Assembly: GCF_027943255.1 (NCBI RefSeq)
Contig: NC_072892.1
Coordinates: 162,566,792-162,630,791 of the forward strand
From: Anastrepha obliqua
Taxonomy: Eukaryota; Arthropoda; Insecta; Diptera; Tephritidae
Length of the DNA: 64,000 bases
Direction: 5' to 3'
A model generated the notes under the pieces. That model worked only from the letters and a program-made list of their open reading frames with translations, did no database searches and had not been told where the DNA came from. Positions 1 through 11,105 of the stretch are shown here, one piece after another. The position numbers and the translations under genes are program-made. Within the stretch, counting starts at the first letter, position 1. Every line of letters begins with the position of its first letter.

Positions 1-352
1 GCTCGTGAGGCATCTAGGCTCGAAAGTTTTCTGTACATCCCATTGGATGAAGGTGATTGAGAATTGCTTTAGGATCGCACTCATATTTTCGAAAAAACTC
101 ATGACTTGTTTGGCGACTGTTCTCATTCAAAAGTGATATGAGACGTTCTTTATCGAATTCAGAAGCCTTGCGCTATGAGACCTGTCATCGACGTCAAAGT
201 CAAACCATTTCCGTGATGTAGACTCGCTTATGACACCTTCTCCATACACGTGCCAAATGTCCCGGGCTGCTTCGACAGCTTTTTCACCTCGATGAAAAGC
301 AAAGAAGAGCAGATGTCGGAAAACTTAATTTTTGTCTACTGGGTATTCCATT
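1..352 (-). pseudogene. Mariner transposase N-terminal relic
   Basis: Read on the minus strand, the stretch from a start-like ATG near 352 down to the window edge encodes a mariner transposase N-terminus. It has the first helix-turn-helix region ending in a RKWF-type motif near 216-190, then a second helix-turn-helix segment with NHLHPMG near 30-50. Stop codons (one soon after the start, one near position 20) and at least one frame change show that it is dead. Only the DNA-binding half is visible, because the catalytic part would lie before position 1. Its residues differ clearly from the intact element that starts about 90 bp away, so it belongs to a different mariner lineage. Confidence 0.7.
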
Positions 353-443
353 TCTAAACCTCAAAACTAATAAAAAAATTAAATAACTCAATAATACAAT
401 TAGCATAGTTTTGTAGAGTAGAAAGAGTTCTATCGCATGAACT

Positions 444-1749
444 CTGTGGGCAAAAAGTAAGATGAATTTGGTTGTAAAATGAAAAATCTCTATTTATTCT
501 TGTAAATCAATTCCATCCCCTTCAAAATAATCCCCTCTCGATGAAATACACTTATGCCAACGATTTTTCCAATCCCTAAAACATGCCAAATAATCCATTT
601 CAGGTGTAGACATCAGCACCTTCTTCGATTCAGCTTTTATCTCCTCAATCGACTCGAAACGCGTTCCCCGGAGTGGTCTCTTGAGTTTTGGGAATAGCCA
701 GAAGTCACACGGAGCCAAATCAGGCGAATACGGTGGTTGCGGAACGATATGCGTGGAATTTTTGGCGAAATGGTTACGAAGAACGAGTGCAGTGTGAGAC
801 GGTGCATTATCGTGATGCAAAAACCAAGAGTTGTTGGCCCATAATTCTGGTCTCTTTAGACGAATTGCTTTACGTAAACGAGGCATAACGCTCAAATAAT
901 ATTCCTTATTAACAGTTTCTCCAGGTGGAACGAATTCATAGTGCACCACACCACGAAAATCGAAAAAAACTGTCATCATGACTTTTATTTTTGAACGACT
1001 TTGACGTGCTCTTTTCGGTCTGGCCTCGCCTTTAGCACGATATTTGCTTGATTGGTTGGTTGTTTCAGGGTCGTAAGCATAAATCCAAGTCTCATCTCCC
1101 GTAATGATGCATTTGAGCTTGTCCTGATAGTCTGAAAGCATTGTTTCACACACATCAACGCTACGACTTTTTTCCAATAAATTGAGAGTTTTCGGTACCA
1201 AACGAGATGTGACTATTCGTAGGCCAAAATGGTCTTTCAAAATGGTTTTCACAGATCCTTCTGATATTCCGATCATATCAGTAAGGTCTTTAACAGTCAA
1301 CCGACGATTTTTGAGCACTAACTCCTTCACTTTATTGACGTGTTGGTCATCTGTTGTCGTCGTTGGTCGTCCGGAGCGCTCCAAGTCATCAATACGTTCT
1401 CGACCCTCTTTGAAGTCTTTGTGCCACGTATAAACATTTTTCTGCGACATGGTCGAATCACCAAATGTCTTCTGCAACATGATAAATGTTTCCGCAGCCG
1501 AAATTTCATTCCGCAAACAAAATTTGATTTCACTTCTCTGCTCAATCAAATCAGACATTGTAAAAATCGAAAAATGCGCTCTTGGTCGTTTGGTAAACAC
1601 AAGCGTAAATATATTACTGATAAGGACATTCACATGAAAGTTGGTCCAGATGTTATTAACAGTGCTGCCAGCTCATGAAAAAAATAACTAGAGCGAAATT
1701 TTAATCCCGCGAAGTTGACAAATAAATTCACCTTACTTTTTGCCCACAG
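444..1749 (-). mobile_element. Mariner (DD34D) element, near full length
   Basis: A complete-looking mariner of about 1.3 kb. Inverted terminal repeats beginning CTGTGGGCAAAAAGTAAG are visible at 444-461 and, as the reverse complement, at 1732-1749. They continue with one mismatch into TGAATTT. A TA follows the right end, but the base pair next to the left end is CT rather than TA, so the target duplication has decayed or one end base was lost. The element carries one open transposase frame on the minus strand. Confidence 0.85.
494..1558 (-). CDS. Mariner transposase, open frame (354 aa)
   Basis: A DD34D transposase of the mariner family, which would cut and paste its own element in the nucleus. 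The frame is open for 379 codons back to 1633. I start it at the internal Met at 1558, because the sequence from there (MSDLIEQRSEIK) matches the usual mariner N-terminus, giving 354 residues, the normal family length. Two N-terminal helix-turn-helix regions come first (about residues 10-125). The catalytic aspartates are D155 (ITGDETW), D250 (HHDNAPSH) and D285 (APCDFWLF), with 34 residues between the last two. The C-terminus has the expected DYFEGD ending. The usual WVPHEL linker is replaced by LVPKTL. No frameshift or stop is seen, so the protein could be functional. It resembles the vertumnana-like branch, but I cannot settle the subfamily. Confidence 0.85.
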   Translation of the reverse strand: MSDLIEQRSEIKFCLRNEISAAETFIMLQKTFGDSTMSQKNVYTWHKDFKEGRERIDDLERSGRPTTTTDDQHVNKVKELVLKNRRLTVKDLTDMIGISEGSVKTILKDHFGLRIVTSRLVPKTLNLLEKSRSVDVCETMLSDYQDKLKCIITGDETWIYAYDPETTNQSSKYRAKGEARPKRARQSRSKIKVMMTVFFDFRGVVHYEFVPPGETVNKEYYLSVMPRLRKAIRLKRPELWANNSWFLHHDNAPSHTALVLRNHFAKNSTHIVPQPPYSPDLAPCDFWLFPKLKRPLRGTRFESIEEIKAESKKVLMSTPEMDYLACFRDWKNRWHKCISSRGDYFEGDGIDLQE

Positions 1750-2008
1750 TATTTACCCTTTGCCAAACAGCAAACAAATCGTTGTAAAATAAAAGAAAGT
1801 ATAGAAACGCTATGAGCTTATTCCGCAACCCAGTTGAATGCTGAGGGAATTCTCGTGAGTCAACTTGAAAGAAATTTGGTGAAAAGAAAATTGACGACAT
1901 AGGCAGATTCATAGTCAAATCAAGATAGTTCGAGTAATAAAAAGTAGTGGTTCTACAAGTGGTGTATCAAAAAATGGCATCTTTTATGCAAATCAGCTCT
2001 GGGCTGTG

Positions 2009-2508
2009 TCACTCAGACAACATCTCTACCACCACCATAGCCGTGTAGATCCATTGTAGTAATTTTAGGGTAAATCTCCAACTTTTCGCTGCAATCGATT
2101 TGCACATCATGAATACTCCAAAGGACTTTCTTGCCATCAAGTTTTCAATTTTTCCGACAACTACATCATCAGTCACTCTGTAAGACTCTTCTGAAATGGT
2201 TGAAGTACCATCCTGGTTCCCCCAAGTAGCACTAAATCGCTGTTTCAATACCATTTTGAGACCTCCAACGGACAAATTTCTACAGCCAACCAGAGTTGCT
2301 GGTGTAATAGAGAAGACTGATGGGATTTAGGTTGGAGCATTGCCTCTTGCCGTCGAAGAAAGGAGCACCCAGTGATCTTAACCCGCACCATGACGTCATC
2401 AGAGCCAAGTTTGACTATTGGAAAAAAAGTTAATACCTCCGTCGCTCGCATGTTCCCTAAGCATTTTGCATGCCTGCTTGATGGCAAAGACTTCCGCCTG
2501 AAAAACAC
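2009..2508 (-). mobile_element. Decayed non-LTR retrotransposon fragment
   Basis: The minus strand near 2030-2100 encodes a WIYTAMV motif, resembling the WIYTAVVRP motif of LINE reverse-transcriptase thumb regions. About 150 bp (2210-2360) is clearly homologous, in the same orientation, to 27170-27320 next to the R1-type fragment. Both copies share the phrases for the GGAGGTCTCA and GAAAGGAGCACCCAGTGA stretches. The frame is broken and no complete domain remains, so exact limits are uncertain. Confidence 0.45.
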
Positions 2509-2533
2509 TAACAGTTAAGGGGGGAGCCTACTT

Positions 2534-3245
2534 TAGAGGCTTCAAAAAATCGTTTTTTTTTTTGTTTTTTGCTTAAATGTCTTCCCAAACTATCCAAGAA
2601 TGTGTCAAAATTTCAGAAGCAAATTCCAAATATTTTTGGAGTTATAGAAGAAATTGTGAGCAAGCGTCGAGCAGGTATACGAGCGGCAGGATCGCTCGAA
2701 GTGCGATTTCTCGGTTTTTTATTTTTGCGATTTTTCCTAATTGGCGGGAAAGATAGGGAAAAAGTTAAAGGTCCTATCGAAACGAGATAGCATTTATTGT
2801 ATTTGGAATTAAATTCTCTTCTAGTTGGACCTAAAAAACCTTAAGAAAATTATGACTAACTAACTTTTTAAACAAACTAAAGTGAATTTGTTTTTCCAAA
2901 AAAATTAATTTTTTTTTTAATTTTCGAAAAATTGTTGAATTTCTCACTTTTTGTTTAATTTTCTCGGTTTAACTAGAAGCTATACTATACCAAAATAAAA
3001 ACTTTTTGGGTTTTCGGTTTCAGATGAAAATTGCGACCTGCATCTTTCCCACCGCACGACACATGCACACTCGAGGCGCCTCGGCAATATACTTGTACCA
3101 GGCACAATATGGCATATATTTTAATGAAAAATTTTGAGAAGACTGTTGAAATATATAACAATAAAACCAGAAAGTTTCGTTTCAATCGAATATTTCTTTC
3201 CTTCCCAAAAAAATCCACGAAAAAATCGATTTTTTGAAGCCTCTA
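2534..3245. mobile_element. 712-bp element with perfect 19-bp inverted ends
   Basis: The ends TAGAGGCTTCAAAAAATCG (2534-2552) and its exact reverse complement (3227-3245) bracket an AT-rich, non-coding stretch. The interior has homopolymer T/A tracts next to both ends and no transposase. This is the look of a non-autonomous DNA transposon (MITE-like). No clear target-site duplication is visible, so the family is not assigned. Confidence 0.55.
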
Positions 3246-3460
3246 ATATAGAGAATATATAAATTGACTGATTTAGAGAAACCCCTGCTCGGACTCCCAA
3301 TTCTATCTAAGAGTCTTCTTCTATGCTTTGTTACAAAACTTAATATAAGCACTTAAAAAACTTAAACAAAAAAATGTTTAACAAACCAAAAATAATTTTT
3401 ATTTTCTTTCCTCTTTTTTTTAATGCTAAAAATTAATAATATTATTTTAACTAATTGCAG

Positions 3461-3541
3461 CACCTGATGGCCGGTTGGCTGAAGAACTACAATTTGAAAT
3501 GCGAGCCAGTGGATTATTCAGATGGGCCAATGTCAAAACGA
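3461..3541 (+). CDS. ELO elongase, internal exon A
   Basis: An 81-nt exon between a good acceptor (TTAACTAATTGCAG ending at 3460, with a branch-site-like TTAACTAAT) and the donor GTAAGT at 3542. It encodes 27 residues beginning HLMAGWLKNY and including CEPVDYSDGP. This is the loop before the catalytic core in insect ELO proteins (typically CQPVDYS). ELO proteins are endoplasmic-reticulum membrane enzymes that condense malonyl-CoA with long-chain acyl-CoA. The exon ends in phase 0 and joins directly to the exon at 20337. The 5' exons (initiator Met and first membrane spans) must lie before position 1. The Drosophila paralogue cannot be decided from so short a piece. Confidence 0.88.
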
Positions 3542-4689
3542 GTAAGTTAAACAAATCTACCTGCACTGATTAACGATAGAAAGACGAGAGTTTGACAAAA
3601 GCATATCTTAGCTGTAGAAAATTTTAATAAAAATCAGTTAAGCAACAGGCACAATTGGCTACCAGATTTTATTAGCAATGGGGACATACCCAACCAGCCA
3701 CGCGACCAGATTTTTGTAGACGTGCAGCCGGACATGGTCCGGACAGTACGGAGAACACTGACTTTATTAAACAGCAACTCACCGCTGCAATTGCTTATAC
3801 TTTCTACAGAAAGCGTGATTCAACCACAGTCGAAAATGCTCAATATTTCAGACCGAAGTCGTAAAACCACTTTTCATCTTCTTTATACTGCAAAAGTAAA
3901 AGGCTAGACAAGACGATTAGCTCACTTTTGTTTTTGTCGCTTACTTTCAAGGTTAATAGGTGTATTAGCCATATGTCATACGATACCTGCACAAACAAGT
4001 GACAAAACGATGCGAGGTAGGAGTGCAAAGAAATGAGCGACGGTGTCTGCTCCAAAGTGAGTAACCCGATATGAGGCACTCAAATAAATTAGTATTTAAC
4101 ATAACACGACCAATAACATCTAAAGCATTCATTTTTAGTATTTGTCGCAAATGTTGATGCTTTCATTGCTTTAATTGAATTGAAGTAATCTCTTAAAGTT
4201 TGGTTGTCTTCTTTTTGCCCCATGCCATTTTTTGTGTATTTTAATTTAAATTTTTAATTTCTGCTTTTTGTTTTTTTTTGTTTTTTGGAATAAACGAGTA
4301 TTTACGCGCTTCCAGTTCAAGCGATTACAAGCATATTTTTATCTTTATTTATTACATTTGCATTAAAATATAAGCTGCCTTTTCTCTACCCATTGTCTTT
4401 TCGAAAATCTAAGTATTTGTGTTTAATTGACGTTCGATTTTTGAATTGTCACTAAACCTGTTGCTAAGCCATTGTGTCCATGTGATTGAACGAGAGAATT
4501 TATTGCGAGAAATTTTATTACCACATTATCAATTAATTATTTTCAAAAAATATTTTATAAACTTAGTAAATTCTACGAGAATTCTTTCATTTCAAAAATC
4601 CTTTACATAAATCATAATAAAATATTTTATACATGTTAAAGAGTGAAGTGGGTGGTTCAAGTGCATGTAAGTAGTTTTTTTGAACTGCT
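3542..4689. other. Start of ELO intron, no feature seen
   Basis: AT-rich intronic sequence after the donor at 3542. I see no coding signal, RNA gene or recognisable mobile element. Short open frames here are random. Confidence 0.5.
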
Positions 4690-5035
4690 GAGAGAGTTCA
4701 GTTATCTATTTACTCTTCTTGATGGCTCTGAAGAGAATGCGGCATAGCAGAATTTGCTGTAATCCCTCTTCTTCTGAGTAGGAGTATATTTTCAGTATCT
4801 ATTGTACGGGTATCAGATTATCAGGTAGTGTTCGCAGTGCTAAGCCAAGGAGTTCACGTCTCATTACTGCTGAGATATCTCAGTTATCTATTTACTCAGC
4901 TTGATGGCTGTGAAGAGAATGCGACGTAGCAGGCTTTGCCGTAATTCCTATTATTTTGAGTATACCGGCAGTGTCTGTTATACAACTATCTGCTTGATAA
5001 CAGAGTTCTCAGTGTTAAGCCAAAGAATTGTACAG
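4690..5035. repeat. 182-bp direct duplication, diverged
   Basis: Two adjacent copies, roughly 4690-4860 and 4872-5035. Each has GTTATCTATTTACTC (4701 and 4883), then a CTTGATGGCT..TGAAGAGAATGCG block, a GAGTA block and an AGTGxTAAGCCAA block in the same order. The offset is 182 bp. The copies are diverged, so the duplication is old. No coding sense was found. Confidence 0.7.
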
Positions 5036-5578
5036 TTTACCTCTGTATGAGATTCATGAGCTTTAGTTGACTATCCCAAACCACTTTTGCTTGAGCTATT
5101 GTGTGTTCATATGGATGAATATGCAGATTTGGTAAAATCGATTTCACTTCATATTTTTCTGAACATTGGTTTATTTGTAGGCTTGATTGTAACAAGAAAT
5201 ATATACATAAACTGAAAAAATTAATAACTTCGAAATTTATTCAATTAAAAAACTCAAAAATTTTGAAATTTATATTCAATGCTCAACTTTTAAACTTTTT
5301 AAAACTCTTTAAAAATAAACTTTAAACAATTTTTTTAGAACAAAATATATCTTTGTAAAAAACTCTTTTTATGGAAAATACTTTATAGAAAAAAAAAATT
5401 ATGGAAAATAAATTATGAAAATATTTTTTAATGGAAAATAAGGTATGGAAAAAAATTGTTTTTTATGGAAAATAAATTATGAAAAACACTATTTTTCTTT
5501 TTTATGGAAAATAAGTTATGGGCAAAAATTTTTTTAGTACAAAATATACCTTTAAAAAAAGCTTGAAGCAACTTAATA

Positions 5579-6859
5579 TGCCTATGAATAAGTTCGTGCG
5601 GTTTTTTTTCGAAATTTGAAACTTTATTGACGTAAAATGGTTACAAATTTAATATTCAAAGTATTGTCCATCGCTTGCTACTACTTTTTCCCATCTTTCT
5701 GGCAATTCACGGATTCCCTTTGTGAAAAATTCGGTCGGTTTTGCCGCAATCCACGAATCGATCCATTTTTTGACTTCATCGTAATTACGGAAGTGCTGGT
5801 CAGCCAGGCCATGTTGCATCGATCGGAAGAGATAGTAATCGGATGGCGCAAGGTCTGGACTATACGGCGGGTGGGGTAGGACATCCCATTTGAGCGTTTC
5901 TAAGTATGTTTTGACCACTTGTGCAACATGTGGCCGAGCATTGTCATCTTGCAAAATAACTTTGTCGTGTCTATCGGCGTATTGCGGCCGTTTTTCTCGC
6001 AGTGCTCGGCTCAAACGCATCAATTGTCGTCGGTAGACATCCCCCGTAATCGTTTCATTCGGTTTCAGTAGCTCATAATACACAACACCCAGCTGGTCCC
6101 ACCAGATACACAGCATAACCTTCAGGCCATGAATATTCTGCGCCGACGTCGATGTTGAAGCATGGCCAGGGTATCCATACGTTGCCCGACGTTTTGGATT
6201 GTCGTAATGGACCCACTTTTCATCGCCAGTCACAATTCGATGCAAAAAACCCTTTCTTTTGTGCCGTTGAAGCAGTTGTTCGCATGCCATAAAACGGCGT
6301 TCAACGTCTCTTGGCTGCAATTCATACGGCACCCAATGGCCTACCTTTCGGATCATTCCCATGGCTTTTAAACGTTTGGAAATGGTTGATTGATCAACTC
6401 CCAAAGTTTTTGCAACCTCTTCTTGCGTTTGAGCCGGATCTTGATCGAGCAATTCCTCCAATTCGGTATCCATGAACTTTGGCGGCGCACCCTCGCGTTC
6501 TTCGTCTTCCAAGCCAAAATCACCACTTTTAAAGCGTGCAAACCACTTCTGGCACGTTCGCTCAGCTAGAGTATGCTCACCATAAACTTCCACCAAGATA
6601 CGATTTCTTTCGGCTGCTTTTTTCTTCATATTAAAATAATGAAGAAGAATTCCCCGCAAAAACACATTATTTGGCACGAAATTCGACATTTTCAAGTGTG
6701 GTAAAAATATTGTTGTTTACGCTTCAAATAAAAAACTTATACTGACGTTTGTGCCTTACGACAGTAGCTCTCCAATGAATGTTTGGAAATGTGGATCGAT
6801 GGAATAATAATCAAGTTACGCCATCTGTTGTAAAACCGCAAGGAACTTATTCATAGTCC
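5579..6859 (-). mobile_element. Mauritiana-type mariner, complete (1281 bp)
   Basis: Terminal inverted repeats with CTATGAATAAGTTC at the left and its reverse complement near the right end, followed inward on both sides by a TGCGGTTTT block. They are flanked by TA at 5577-5578 and 6860-6861, the standard mariner target duplication. It sits inside the AT-rich array and within the ELO intron. The single internal frame is open, and length and layout are those of Mos1-class elements. Confidence 0.9.
5649..6689 (-). CDS. Mos1-like mariner transposase, intact (346 aa)
   Basis: The start is the Met of MSNFVPN at 6689. Another Met lies two codons upstream, but this one matches the Mos1-family N-terminus. 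The protein is 346 residues, against about 345 for Mos1. Residues 1-115 hold the two helix-turn-helix DNA-binding domains, followed by the WVPYEL linker near 119. The catalytic triad is D156 (VTGDEKW), D249 (QDDNARPH) and D284 (APSDYYLF), at the same positions as I recall for Mos1. The C-terminus ends LPERWEKVVASDGQYFEY, as expected. No frameshift or stop is seen. It should encode an active-looking cut-and-paste transposase. Only a substitution I cannot judge by eye would make it inactive. Confidence 0.92.
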   Translation of the reverse strand: MSNFVPNNVFLRGILLHYFNMKKKAAERNRILVEVYGEHTLAERTCQKWFARFKSGDFGLEDEEREGAPPKFMDTELEELLDQDPAQTQEEVAKTLGVDQSTISKRLKAMGMIRKVGHWVPYELQPRDVERRFMACEQLLQRHKRKGFLHRIVTGDEKWVHYDNPKRRATYGYPGHASTSTSAQNIHGLKVMLCIWWDQLGVVYYELLKPNETITGDVYRRQLMRLSRALREKRPQYADRHDKVILQDDNARPHVAQVVKTYLETLKWDVLPHPPYSPDLAPSDYYLFRSMQHGLADQHFRNYDEVKKWIDSWIAAKPTEFFTKGIRELPERWEKVVASDGQYFEY

Positions 6860-8099
6860 TATTATTTGAAACTTATGCTTATGCAACTTATGAAAAAAAA
6901 TTATGCAAAAAAAAATTTTTATGAAAATTAAATTATGTAAAAAAAGTTTTTTTAGTTTAAAATATGTATATCGTTAATGAATAAACATTTTTATGGCTTT
7001 TAAATTATGGAAAAAAAATGTTTTTAAATTAAAATATATCTTTTATCATAATTTAATTTCCATAAAAATTTTGTTTTGCATAATTTTTTTTTCAATAAGG
7101 TTTTTTTCTTTAAAGATATATTTTAAACTCAAAATTTTTTTTCCCATAATTAATTTTCCATAAAATTTTTCTTTGCCATTATTTTAACTAATTTAAACTA
7201 AAAAACTTTTTTCATGGGAAATAAATTGTGAAAAAAAAATTGTTTGTGGAAAATAAATTATGAAAAAATATTTGTTTAGTATAAGATGTACCTTAAAAAA
7301 AACTTTAATAACTTGTTTTATTATAGAATATGCCTTTCTAAAAAAACTTTTTTTTATGGAAAATAAAGAATGCAAAGAAAATTATGCAAAAAAATTTGTA
7401 TGGAAATTAAATTATGAAAAAAAGTGTTTTAGTTTAAAATATATCTTTAAAGAATAAAGTTTGTTTCATAATTTAATTTCCATAAAAATTTTTGTTTGCA
7501 TAATTTTTGTTTTCAATAAAGCTTTTTCTTTAAAGATATATTTTAAACTAAAAAAGCTTTTTTTCCGTAATTTAATTTCCATAAAAATTTTTTTGCCAGT
7601 TTTTAGTATAAAATACATCTTTAAAAAAAACCCCAAAAATCTTTTTTGTGGAAAATAAATTATTGAAAAAAAGATTTTATTACAGAAATATAATTATAGA
7701 AAAAAATATTTATTGTCATTGTTAATAGCTGAGACATATGTTAAACAAGCAAAAAAATATTTTTTCTCAATTCAGGTTAGATATTCCAAAAGTTTTAAAA
7801 TGACTACAGGAACACCGCCTTCATGACTTACATAAATGTATAATAAATGTGTGTGTATCTCAAACCCCACTATTTTAATGAATTTAATGCAATCGGAATC
7901 ATAGTAACCTCCAAAATAGCAAAAATTGTATCTGCCAAGCACAATGAAAACAATCAATTTCTACAAAGTGAGCCGAAAAATTGATTGCTGCAAGCAGAAA
8001 AATGGGCAGATTTTTGTCAAAAAGGGAAATTGAAATGGAATTTGAATTTAAAAATTGCGAATATGAATTAAAAAAAAACCATCAACATCAAGTTTCGCG

Positions 8100-8420
8100 C
8101 CAATCTTAAAGGTTTTTAAAATATTGTCCGCCATTTTGAGTTTCTTAAATATGCCTTCAGTTTCATAGCCAGCAACCTCGAAAACCCCTGTGACGAATTT
8201 TAAGGCAATTAGATGGATTTTTTAAATTTTGTCCGCCATTTGGAATTCTTAAAATCTAACTTCAAATTCGCAACTAGCGACCTCGAAAATTCCCGAATAA
8301 AGAGTTTTAAGCCGATTCGTAAGATTTTTGAACTACTATCAGCGACCTCGAAAACCTACAAGTACTAAGTTGCAAGTCGATCCGATAAGATTTCGAATTT
8401 TGGTCACTTTTAAAGTTCGC
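8100..8420. repeat. Degenerate ~105-bp tandem repeat
   Basis: The phrase TTGTCCGCCATTT recurs at about 8127 and 8229. A (G/A)CCTCGAAAA phrase recurs at about 8174, 8281 and 8345, each following an AGC(A/G)ACC context. This suggests two to three old copies of a unit of about 105 bp, the last one shortened. It is non-coding. Confidence 0.5.
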
Positions 8421-11090
8421 TGTGGTGAAACTTTAGCCACCACCAAAATCCCTAAACAAGGCTAAGATAGCCGAGGCTGCGTATTTTTTTTTCCTTGCTC
8501 ACTCCACTCGGGAACATAGGGCCGCGACAAGACCCTTCCATAGTACACGGTTCTGGGCTGCTGTTTTTGCGTCGTCCGATGTGATGTCTAGCAGTCTTCT
8601 TTAGCCAAGTATTATCTTAAAACTTTGTTACGCATTTTTCTCTTTTCCTTCAGATTTAGTTCTCTCTAACTATTTCCTACTTCTAGTTAAGAAGAAATGT
8701 CTCATATTGTTAAATGAAAAGGTTATCGAAGAATAAAATAACCTCGAGAAATTGTAATTTAATCTTTGATGACCTTGTCATGGTTTTCTCTCTCTCTCTC
8801 TCTCTTTCTCTCTCTTAGCTTCACAGTCAGTGATTAATCAAAGCTTCATCAACAATCCTCCTCCAATTCAGTCTCTCTTTTGCCTCATTTCACCAATTAC
8901 GATCGTTCATGAATGAATGAACTGAAAATTGTTTGACATGTAGAATATTTCTTGCTCGAGTCATCAGCGACTTATTGGCCCGCCCTTTTGCCCTCCATTC
9001 TACTATAGTAAACTTCAAATAATTTGTAATTAATTTCATATTTTGACAATGACACAATCGACGCAAATTAATGGCAAAATAATTGTATGCGACGGACTGT
9101 CTACCAGCTACACCCAGGCTATGATCGTTCACAACAATTGCGATTTTCAAATGTTCAATTGTTCTTTCTTCACATTTGTTGTTGGTGCATACAATGTAGT
9201 TCTATAATATTAATGCACTATACATCTACAGTCATTTTCGTCAAGATTTTGATACGCATCGCTGATCGCGCGCCAAAATTTCAGTCGAGCATTAAGCGTC
9301 TGCGTATTTGCTCACACACACACACACATTTGCATAGATACCTCTGCACACATATATACATATGTATATACATGTATACATAGATTTAATAGACAAAATT
9401 GGTGTGCGATTACTTTTGATTGCGATTGCAAATACTTGGCTACATTCATTCTGTGCTTGAGTTGGTTCTGTGTTTGCGTATGCTTGCGCAGCACTTGAGC
9501 ATGCCGGCGTTTGCTTGCCATTTCTAGCTAATGCAACGCTAGCACTCTGCAATTTTCAACGCATATCGCCGTCTTTCCCAACAGCCGACAGCAATCGCTT
9601 CCTTCGGGTCACTGATTGCAACAAGAAAGATTGCTAATCAAATTAAATACTAATACGGCGACTTGTTGAGCGACACTGTCTCCCTCTGTCTCGCTTTTCA
9701 ACTTCTTTTTCAACTGCTACTTCTAGTTGTACTTCTTAGTGGTTGCACGACTGTAAATGCTCAACTTCCACTTCCAGCTGCAGTATTTGCATTGATCAGT
9801 TTCTCTGCCACTTACTGCTTTATTTTGAATTTGTTTACACCAAAAGCAACAATGTGCAAAAGTGTATTCGTACGCGTACATACAAATGTATTGATATACA
9901 GCAAGTTTCCTCACACCTTCATTGGTTGATGGTGAATTACTTGTACAATCATTTCAAGTAGTTGCCGACTTGACGAGCACGTTTCCTTCATGCTTCACGC
10001 TGTCAAATGCGGTAATAATCGTTAGCCAGCGCTTGCTATCCGTACTTGCTGCTATTCATTACGTACATTTTTGTTGTTTTGCGCTATTACATATATTTGT
10101 GCCTTCTGTTTATATTATTATTGTACTTAGTTCTCGTTTCCATGCTGTAATCTCAATCGCAATTGCTTGGAAAATAAAAAAAAAAACAAGAAACAAGAAA
10201 ATGGAGAAGCAAGGAAACCTACAAAGTATAAAAATCTAATAAAATCTAAGTTTGTATGGAAATAAACGACAACAGTAGCTATAAATTAAAGGTAATAATA
10301 GCAAATACATGCAGCGTATCAAGGTCGTTTCCATTACCTTCCACTGCTACTTCTGCTACCGCTGCTTCTGGCACCAATACACACACACACTCGCCTTGCT
10401 TTTGTTCGATTTGCAAGTATTCTCGTTATTGGCATCGCTCATACGCCCGGTAGGCAAAAACATGAACTGCAACTACTACATACTTATATACATATGTATA
10501 TACTTCAAAGTAGTAGTTAGCGAAATGTGTATGTGTTTGCTTCTCTTTATTCTTATTAGCGTTTGTTGATTCATTTATTTCTTTTTTTTTTGCTCTTTTT
10601 TATTTAATTAGTGTATTGTGCATTATTGAGCGTCCATCAACAGCCCGCCTACCCTCATTGTAGGTACCTACTCGTGTGTATGTATGTATGGTCTGAATAT
10701 TATTGCGTGAAATTCTCTGCTGCGTGAAGCAGGGACGCAGTATACGCTGTTGTAGTTCATGTTTATTGAATGAATGTTTATAAATTTTTTTGTACACAAT
10801 TTTGTTGATCGACTAGCATAGAAACATAATACAGGCGGGTCTTTCAATTAATTTGTTTTACACTTATCAGAGGGGCGCAGGAAGAAGATTCACATATTCG
10901 AATACGAGTTGTTTTAAATATGATATAATTTTACTTTTAATTAGTTTTCGCAATGCGTTTATATTTATTTTAAGGAGTGTTCGACCAAAGTAGAGCTACT
11001 TTAAACTTTTTTTGTCTTACTTCGACAACTGAACAACGTACAAAGAGAGTTGCACATACGTTACATATACTCTAAATTTGAGAAACCCAA
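8421..11090. other. Non-coding intron sequence
   Basis: No exon with splice sites and codon bias was found. It contains a CT microsatellite at about 8788-8816, CA/TA-rich runs near 9313-9375 and 10378-10390, and many short open frames of low-complexity composition. The sequence at 9500-10500 is less AT-rich than its surroundings and looks single-copy, as regulatory intron DNA often does, but I see no specific site I can defend. Confidence 0.4.
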
Positions 11091-11105
11091 ATCTATGCGC
11101 TACAC

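Larger units (their letters stand above)
5340..7700. repeat. AT-rich degenerate array with inverted modules
   Basis: Many imperfect copies of a module built on TATGGAAAATAAATTATGAAAAA, alternating with a TTTAGTTTAAAATATATCTTTAAA module. Both also occur in inverted orientation, for example TTTAATTTCCATAAAAATTTT at 7050-7075 and 7470-7490. Spacing is irregular (about 40-60 bp). The array is interrupted by the mariner at 5579-6859. It encodes nothing. Confidence 0.65.
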
